In this document: in pieces, positions 8,201 to 12,058 of the stretch | How the letters are laid out: every line of letters starts with the position of its first letter | Position numbering within the stretch: the first letter of the stretch is position 1 | From: Chitinophagaceae bacterium | Lineage (GTDB): Bacteria > Bacteroidota > Bacteroidia > Chitinophagales > Chitinophagaceae | Length of the DNA: 12,058 nt | Direction of reading: 5' to 3' | NCBI GenBank assembly: GCA_025351145.1 | Contig: JANXWM010000116.1 | Coordinates: 1-12,058, forward strand | The notes under the pieces: generated by a model | Seen by the model: only the letters and a program-made list of their open reading frames with translations | Database searches by the model: none | What the model was told of the DNA's origin: nothing | Position numbers and translations under genes: made by a program

Positions 8201-8977
8201 ATTCAATCAGAAAAAATGGCAAGCCTTGGTGAACTTACTGCAGGCATTGCGCATGAAATACAGAACCCACTAAACTTCGTCAATAATTTTTCGGATGTAA
8301 ACAAAGAGTTGCTTGCAGAAATGAGAGAAGAAATTACAAAAGGAAATTATGATGAAGTAAATGCTTTGGCAAAAGATGTTGAAGAAAATGAAGAAAAAAT
8401 AAATCACCACGGCAAACGTGCCGAAGCCATTGTAAAAGGAATGCTGCAACATAGCCGCAGTAGCAGCAGTGCAAAAGAACCTACCAATATTAATGTATTA
8501 GCAGATGAATATCTAAGATTAAGTTATCATGGCCTTCGTGCAAAAAACAAATCTTTTAATTCAGAAATGCAAACAGATTTTGATGAAAGCATTGGTAAAA
8601 TAAATATCATTCCGCAGGATATTGGGAGAGTGTTATTGAATTTATACAACAATGCTTTTTATGCAGTAAATGAAAAAATGAAGCAGGCGACAAAAGACCT
8701 GACAGGTCTGAAAGATTACGAACCAATAGTTTCAGTCTCAACCAAAAAAAATAACGGCAAAGTTGAAATCAATGTAAAAGACAACGCCAACGGCATTCCT
8801 CAAAAAGTAGTTGATAAAATCTTTCAACCATTCTTTACTACAAAACCAACAGGGCAGGGAACAGGATTGGGATTATCGTTAAGCTACGATATTATTAAAG
8901 CGCATGGTGGTGAAATAAAAGTGGAAACGAAAGAAGGGGAAGGAAGTGAGTTTACGATTCAGTTGCCGGAAAGTTGA
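5240..8977 (+). CDS. Sensor histidine kinase with double seven-bladed propeller and Y_Y_Y domain
   Basis: This 1245-residue membrane sensor would autophosphorylate on a histidine and pass the phosphate to a response regulator. The first 24 residues form a signal sequence ending in a lipobox-like VSAC (C24). From about 145 to 740 I count 14 Reg_prop blades (core IWIGTxxGG, as in LLKDKTGMLWIATDQGLY), enough for two seven-bladed propellers, as in Bacteroidota glycan-sensing regulators. A Y_Y_Y domain follows (about 855-925), then one transmembrane helix (about 930-950), a coiled coil (about 950-995) and the kinase core. The core has H1005 (GIAHEIQNPLNF), N box N1134/N1138, G1 box D1181-x-N-x-G1185 and G2 box G1207-x-G-x-G1211. 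Unlike hybrid two-component proteins it lacks a receiver and AraC domain, and no response regulator lies nearby. All catalytic boxes are intact. The ligand is unknown. Confidence 0.92.
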   Translation: MKLPSPFAFKILFATTVLYTVSACTHSSEIAFPADETEFPQPVSRSLKFSEPWKINWTDSVLGVTPLIKKLDFNKLPVRIFDSSGFLPFAKKPEEVNFNWDKLPDTIFNYDNLPSKPLVFETSVLEPPKLIKAGNPYLKRGTSNLVYELGELQGLMGTKITCLLKDKTGMLWIATDQGLYRYDGQNLFLYFRVLPSYSIFSMLEDRNGNIWVGTTGNRGDPTGGLFIIDLRAGIIKHLLTERGLGTNWIISMLSDNMDRVWMTTYPNGIKIVDENTNTIKTLNKEQGLSNESAGMIIQDAGNNIWISTTGGGINIVDLKKGKMKYLNKENGLNNDSVSSMLKDNSNRIWIKAEADSAEVNEVDVKQGIIKHFNRDQGLNASYIFRLMNDQKGNIWLATIGNGVNTFGNGVQILDPATDRIKQLNTSNGLTGNDVRYLLQDDFQQIWIATRAGLNMLNRNGNNIEHKGKKEIATLAEDAHGQIWIGNLNSGIDILDKATGLARSLTKANGLCNDTVQNMMVENGNIWIGTNGGTDIIDSAFKTIHHFGRVQGLNTENEATMMKDKEGNMWLGSSNFDAAGIDVLDMQKRTIHHLGIAQGLKDTIISDIKQDKLGQVWVTTFTGGIYIIDPVKNTMKHLDDLPGLKDRYNKLFLPDEHDNMWIGTGKGIYIINAKGDSVIAFSTHEGLISNNIISLNEYNGSIYAGTTAGISVIAPPSASNEKNWKVESFGKAQGISKIGNSYASDIITKKGMFLWGDMGINFLDNTHDNIAVPKTYVTGIEIFDQPQYFTDEPWLHISKKDTLWNIKKDTFYLEGRLPANTLFPQQDKMQWDSVSDAFNMPVNLLLPYYQNYIQFRFTQANLGSQDTTWYKYILEGIDKKWSEKTSNFYSQNYLNLPPGAYQFKVSSMYKGKWSEPAIFKFTINAPWWQTLWAYVLYIVIFGGLVLVFSLYRSRKLKRENIRLEEKITKRTNQLQQSLEELKATQSQLIQSEKMASLGELTAGIAHEIQNPLNFVNNFSDVNKELLAEMREEITKGNYDEVNALAKDVEENEEKINHHGKRAEAIVKGMLQHSRSSSSAKEPTNINVLADEYLRLSYHGLRAKNKSFNSEMQTDFDESIGKINIIPQDIGRVLLNLYNNAFYAVNEKMKQATKDLTGLKDYEPIVSVSTKKNNGKVEINVKDNANGIPQKVVDKIFQPFFTTKPTGQGTGLGLSLSYDIIKAHGGEIKVETKEGEGSEFTIQLPES

Positions 8978-9077
8978 AAAAATTTTTTTACCGGGCAGCA
9001 GAACATTAATGAAGCTTTACTTGCCACGCTCGTTTTACAGTTCCTCTTTCATGGCATCTGTGAAAGGCGGGCAGTTT

Positions 9078-9236
9078 ACCCCGACGAGCAATGCGGAACT
9101 CGGGGTCGCACTCTTGTACCGCAAAATAATTATCAGCAACGGGCTGCTGTTCAAAAAGCTCATTCATAATCAGAACGTACAAGAGTGCGACGCAAGAATG
9201 ATGCGATGAAATACTTTAGCCTGGTACAAAAAAATG
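9078..9236 (+). repeat. Dispersed palindromic repeat, copy D (longest copy)
   Basis: The arms GTCGCACTCTTGTAC (9105-9119) and GTACAAGAGTGCGAC (9177-9191) are a perfect 15-bp pair around a 57-base loop; the right core continues as GCAA to 9195. The trailing block GATGAAATACTTTAGCC then TGGTACAAAAAAA (9205-9234) matches copy C. On the left is a further 7-bp pair, ACCCCGA (9078-9084) with TCGGGGT (9100-9106), not seen in the other copies. The block ends three bases before the stop codon of the MFS remnant. An 87-codon frame across this element (8946-9209) looks like a by-product of the repeat. Confidence 0.85.
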
Positions 9237-9237
9237 C

Positions 9238-9435
9238 TTAATCACCAGCTTTAACCCGCACCTTTTCCTTAAACCCAAAGGCAAACATAATTGTAACAAC
9301 CACGGCAAATAAAAGCGGGATGAGCCAGAAGGTTTGCCATTGTGCTGCTGTGGCGTTATCGCCGTTCATAATGCTGTTGAATATAAAGCCTGCGGCGAGT
9401 GTGCCCAGGCCCTGGCCAACGCTATAAGAGACCAG
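9238..9435 (-). pseudogene. C-terminal remnant of an MFS transporter
   Basis: On the minus strand the last 65 codons and TAA of a membrane transporter are visible: LVSYSVGQGLGTLAAGFIF, then a loop with NGDNATAAQWQTFWL, then a hydrophobic helix (IPLLFAVVVTIMFAFGF) and a basic tail. This matches the last two transmembrane helices of major facilitator transporters, perhaps the NupG/XapB-like nucleoside symporters. The reading frame stays open for about 20 codons upstream, but that sequence does not look like an MFS helix and the frame then meets a stop. About 85% of a normal 400-residue transporter is missing. The 3' end abuts repeat copy D. MFS origin is likely; the subfamily is a guess. Confidence 0.7.
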
Positions 9436-9539
9436 CCTTTTATTGAAGCAAAGAATATTTGCGGCAACGGGATTTACAGCACCGCGAAACTCATCTTAAC
9501 CAATATCTTTCTTACTTTTAAAGATAGTAAACGATTAAC

Positions 9540-10943
9540 ATGCACAACAAATTTTTATTGATTTTAATAAGTTCTTTAAATATCGCAGTGGCGCAGAATG
9601 GCCCAATTGCACTGCACCCGAAGAATCCACATTATTTTTTATATAGGAATAAACCAATCGTTTTAATAACATCCGGTGAACATTATGGGGCTGTAATGAA
9701 CCTTGACTTTGACTTCACAAAGTATCTTCAAACACTCAATAAAGATGGATTAAACCTTACACGATTGTTTACCGGCGCAGCTTACGTAGAACCCCAGGGT
9801 GCTTTTAATATAGAGCGCAATACTATGGCACCGGCGCCTTTAAAGTTTATCTGTCCATGGGTAAGAAGCAATGAAAGCGGCTACGCAAATGGAGGTAATA
9901 AATTTGATCTTACAAAGTGGGATACTGCTTATTTCAGCAGGCTGAAAAAATTTATGTCTGCAGCGAGAGAGAACAATGTTATAGTGGAGCTTACTTTATT
10001 TTGCCCGTTTTATGACAGCACGCAATGGAAACTCAGCCCTTTTAATAATGCCAATAATACTACGCATGTTGCAGGCAACCTTGAACGAACAGATATTTAT
10101 ACAATTGGTAAAAACACGCAGGCGATAAATGCATTACAGGCAAAGCTGGTAAGTAAAATTGTGACTGAATTAAATGATTACGATAACCTCGTTTATGAAC
10201 TGGCGAATGAACCCTATTTTGGTGGTATTACTTTACAATGGCAGCATTTTATTGCAACCGTTATTGACAGCACGGAAAAAAAATTACCCAAAAAACATTT
10301 GCTCACACAAAATATTGCGAATGATAATGCGGTAATTGAAAACGCTGATCCGCTTGTTTCTGTATTTAATTTTCATTATGCTTCGCCGCCTGTAGCTGTT
10401 GCACAAAATTATCATTTGAATAAAGTGACTGGTTGCAACGAAACCGGTTTTAAAGGCACCACTGATTCTGTTTACAGGCTGCAGGCCTGGCAATTTATTT
10501 TAGCGGGTGGTGCATTGTTTAATAATCTCGATTATTCATTTGTTGCAGGCCATGAAGACGGCACTTTTAAATATCATGAACAACAGCCAGGAGGTGGTAG
10601 CGTAGCTTACCGCAAACAATTGAGTTATTTAAAAGATTTTATTTACTCCTTTGATTTTATAAATCTTAAACCCGACAGTTCTGCTATCAAAGCCATCAAC
10701 GCACCGGGTGTATCTATACAGACTTTGGCTGAAACAGGAAAGCAATATGCTGCGCATATTATGGGTGGCAGTGAAGTTCAATTACAAATGGCATTGCCTG
10801 CAAATAAGTATGTGCTTACATGGATAGAGCCTGTCAGCGGAAAAATAATTTCATCAGAAATGATAAATGTTCATGATGCAATTACCACATTGGTTACACC
10901 AGCATATCAAACAGACATTGCCTTAAAAATAATTAAACAATAA
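9540..10943 (+). CDS. Secreted clan GH-A-type glycoside hydrolase (cellulase-like), specificity unknown
   Basis: This 467-residue protein has a signal peptide (residues 1-19, cut near AVAQ) and a TIM-barrel hydrolase layout. The N-terminal strand PIVLITSGEHYGAVMN and the segment DGLNLTRLFTGA resemble clan GH-A (GH5-like) enzymes. YELANEPYFGG supplies the probable acid/base E224 on strand 4. FNFHYASPP followed by CNETGFKG supplies a probable nucleophile E301, 77 residues on. The last 90 or so residues (from about 375) look like a small beta domain. The protein should act in the periplasm or outside on a polysaccharide, but nothing here fixes the substrate. It could belong to an unclassified family often annotated only as hypothetical or cellulase-like. 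The ExoIII gene follows after 14 bases, so they may be co-transcribed despite unrelated roles. Confidence 0.75.
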   Translation: MHNKFLLILISSLNIAVAQNGPIALHPKNPHYFLYRNKPIVLITSGEHYGAVMNLDFDFTKYLQTLNKDGLNLTRLFTGAAYVEPQGAFNIERNTMAPAPLKFICPWVRSNESGYANGGNKFDLTKWDTAYFSRLKKFMSAARENNVIVELTLFCPFYDSTQWKLSPFNNANNTTHVAGNLERTDIYTIGKNTQAINALQAKLVSKIVTELNDYDNLVYELANEPYFGGITLQWQHFIATVIDSTEKKLPKKHLLTQNIANDNAVIENADPLVSVFNFHYASPPVAVAQNYHLNKVTGCNETGFKGTTDSVYRLQAWQFILAGGALFNNLDYSFVAGHEDGTFKYHEQQPGGGSVAYRKQLSYLKDFIYSFDFINLKPDSSAIKAINAPGVSIQTLAETGKQYAAHIMGGSEVQLQMALPANKYVLTWIEPVSGKIISSEMINVHDAITTLVTPAYQTDIALKIIKQ

Positions 10944-10957
10944 AAAAACCTACATGT

Positions 10958-11734
10958 ATGAAAATTGCTACTTACAATGTAAATGGTGTTAATGGCAGGC
11001 TGCCTGTTTTACTGCGCTGGTTAAAAGAAACTGCACCCGATGTTGCATGCCTGCAGGAATTAAAAGCGCCACAGGAAAAATTTCCTGAAGAAGCTATAAA
11101 GGAAGCAGGCTATCATGCTATATGGCATGGACAAAAAAGCTGGAACGGTGTGGCCATACTTGCACGCAACGAACATCCGCATGAGATACGCAACGTACTT
11201 CCCGGCGATCCCGATGACCTGCACAGCCGTTACATAGAAGCGTCTGTTAACGGTATTATAATTGGCTGCCTTTACCTGCCCAATGGCAACCCCGCACCTG
11301 GTCCAAAACTCGATTATAAAATGCAGTGGTTTCAGCGCTTAACAACTCATGCAGCACAATTGCTTAAGGATGATAAACCTGTATTGTTAACCGGCGACTT
11401 TAATGTGATGCCAACAGAATTGGATGTATATAAACCGGAGAATTGGTTGACCGATGCATTGTTTCTTCCCGAGGTTCGTGAGGCTTTTAAAAACCTTGTA
11501 AACCAGGGCTGGACGGATGCTGTAAGAAAATTATATCCCGAAGAAAGGATATACACTTTTTTTGATTATTTCCGCGAAGCTTATAAACGCAACGCAGGTT
11601 TACGCATCGATCATTTCCTGCTCAGTCCGCATTTAAACATGCACCTCACAGCAGCAGGTGTAGACCGCAATGTTCGCGGCTGGGAGAAAACAAGCGATCA
11701 TGCTCCCGTTTGGATTGAGCTGTCTGGTTATTAA
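10958..11734 (+). CDS. xthA: Exodeoxyribonuclease III / AP endonuclease family protein
   Basis: A cytoplasmic 258-residue Mg2+-dependent DNA repair nuclease of the exonuclease III family. It would cut the backbone at abasic sites and trim 3' blocks in base excision repair. All family landmarks are present: N7 (TYNVNG), E34 (CLQELKAP), Y106 (CLYLPNGNP), D147 and N149 (LTGDFNVMP), D218 (LRIDHFLLSP) and the D247-H248 pair (TSDHAPVWIEL). Length is normal for the family. The ATG at 10958 gives the standard MKIATYNVNG start; the ATG five bases earlier is in another frame and stops after 12 codons. It lies 14 bases after the hydrolase gene. Its 3' end, from 11578 on, is repeated in inverted orientation at 11902-12058. 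Confidence 0.93.
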   Translation: MKIATYNVNGVNGRLPVLLRWLKETAPDVACLQELKAPQEKFPEEAIKEAGYHAIWHGQKSWNGVAILARNEHPHEIRNVLPGDPDDLHSRYIEASVNGIIIGCLYLPNGNPAPGPKLDYKMQWFQRLTTHAAQLLKDDKPVLLTGDFNVMPTELDVYKPENWLTDALFLPEVREAFKNLVNQGWTDAVRKLYPEERIYTFFDYFREAYKRNAGLRIDHFLLSPHLNMHLTAAGVDRNVRGWEKTSDHAPVWIELSGY

Positions 11735-11755
11735 AATTTCTTTAATATAAATGAT

Positions 11756-11880
11756 GTTACCAGCACTAGTTTTTCATGGGATCATCGTTGTGTCACTCAC
11801 TTGTACGTTGCCCAGTAAAGAACAAACAGTACAAGAGTGCGACGCAAGGGACGATCCCATGAAAAATTACTGCTGGTAAC
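11756..11880. repeat. Dispersed palindromic repeat, copy E (between the two ExoIII copies)
   Basis: The left arm TTGTGTCACTCACTTGTAC (11788-11806) and right arm GTACAAGAGTGCGACGCAA (11829-11847) pair at 15 of 19 positions. On both sides a trailing block like that of copy C follows, ATCCCATGAAAAATTACTG then CTGGTAAC on the right (11854-11880) and its diverged reverse complement on the left. Here the block lies within the palindrome. The structure sits between two convergent genes and could end transcription from both, though no T run follows the stem. Confidence 0.8.
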
Positions 11881-11901
11881 ATCATTTGTATTAAAGAAAT
11901 T

Positions 11902-12058
11902 TTAATAGCCAGACAGCTCAATCCAAACGGGAGCATGATCGCTTGTTTTCTCCCAGCCGCGTACATTGCGGTCTACACCTGCTGCTGTGAGGTGCTTGCT
12001 TAAATGCGGACTGAGCAGGAAATGATCGATGCGTAAACCTGCGTTGCGTTTATAAGCT
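11902..12058 (-). CDS. Second ExoIII-family gene, C-terminal part (runs off right edge)
   Basis: On the minus strand the last 51 codons and TAA (stop at 11904-11902) of a second exonuclease III-type gene are visible, from AYKRNAGLRIDHFLL to the final SGY. It keeps the family residues in RIDHFLL and TSDHAPVW. Against the plus-strand gene it differs at four bases: two change residues (LNMH there, LSKH here) and two are silent (one Val codon and the Gly codon before the last Tyr). The genes face each other tail to tail across repeat copy E. Whether the rest is intact lies outside the window. It is either a recently duplicated paralogue or an artefact of joining two variants at a palindrome. Confidence 0.75.
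   Translation of the reverse strand, partial: AYKRNAGLRIDHFLLSPHLSKHLTAAGVDRNVRGWEKTSDHAPVWIELSGY

Larger units (their letters stand above)
8978..9539. other. Intergenic stretch with repeat copy D and a transporter remnant
   Basis: There is no intact gene in 562 bases. After the kinase stop comes an A/T run without a hairpin, so no terminator is evident. An unexplained segment (8990-9077) is followed by repeat copy D (9078-9236), the C-terminal MFS remnant on the minus strand (9238-9435), and a roughly 100-base leader to the hydrolase ATG. I could not assign a promoter in that leader. Confidence 0.65.
11578..12058. repeat. Large inverted duplication (about 230-base arms) centred on repeat copy E
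   Basis: The left arm 11578-11806 and right arm 11829-12058 are reverse complements around a 22-base centre. The outer 58 bases are identical. The next 60 differ at three places and the following 60 at two. The innermost 50 or so differ more, with about nine substitutions and one length change. The arms contain the last 52 codons of the ExoIII gene, its 3' flank and the palindromic repeat. The right arm is cut by the window edge, so the true extent is unknown. Confidence 0.95.

Noticed and set aside
8946..9209. 87-codon plus-strand frame overlapping the kinase 3' end
   Set aside because: Most of it is a translation of repeat copy D and flank; no start context or protein family is evident.
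9334..9561. 75-codon plus-strand frame before the hydrolase gene
   Set aside because: It is antisense to the MFS remnant, whose minus-strand reading is clearly protein-like, and it overlaps the hydrolase start.
671..11880. CRISPR array formed by the recurring GTACAAGAGTGCGACGCAA repeat
   Set aside because: Copies are kilobases apart in both orientations, with no regular spacers and no cas genes.
11578..12058. Simple sequencing fold-back artefact as the full explanation of the terminal inverted repeat
   Set aside because: A fold-back of one molecule would give identical arms; here differences include two residue-changing and two silent coding changes. A join of two strain variants is not excluded.

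Overview
The window looks like a piece of an AT-rich Bacteroidota chromosome, most likely from the Chitinophagaceae or a close relative. Evidence: a secreted metallopeptidase with a type IX secretion (T9SS) C-terminal sorting domain, a histidine kinase with two-component-regulator propeller repeats plus a Y_Y_Y domain, a DUF6266-type fragment, and A-rich start leaders with little Shine-Dalgarno character. Taxonomy is inferred from protein style only.

Layout from left to right: (1) 1-515, minus strand: the first 171 residues of a type I restriction enzyme R subunit (hsdR), running off the left edge. (2) 516-1763: mostly non-coding. It holds a half copy of a dispersed palindromic repeat (A), nested inverted repeats, the C-terminal remnant of a DUF6266-family protein, and an imperfect hairpin. 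(3) 1764-4721: a 985-residue secreted M12B-type metallopeptidase, followed by a clear intrinsic terminator. (4) 4722-5239: repeat copies B and C on either side of the last 33 codons of a vanished histidine kinase. (5) 5240-8977: an intact 1245-residue sensor histidine kinase with 14 propeller repeats. (6) 8978-9539: repeat copy D, then the C-terminal remnant of an MFS transporter on the minus strand. (7) 9540-11734: a secreted clan GH-A-type glycoside hydrolase and, 14 bases on, an exodeoxyribonuclease III-type gene. (8) 11735-12058: repeat copy E at the centre of a large inverted duplication. The right arm is the 3' end of a second ExoIII-type gene on the minus strand, cut by the window edge.

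The intact genes do not form one pathway. The peptidase and hydrolase are exported degradative enzymes, the kinase is a membrane sensor, ExoIII is DNA repair, and HsdR is DNA restriction. Only the hydrolase and ExoIII gene are close enough to be co-transcribed.

The most striking signal is non-coding. A dispersed palindrome with core GTACAAGAGTGCGACGCAA and a trailing block resembling CGATGAAA...AGCCTGGTACAAAAAA occurs five times in 12 kb, in both orientations. Every truncated or duplicated gene in the window except the edge-cut hsdR lies beside a copy. The elements therefore either mark or cause rearrangement junctions.
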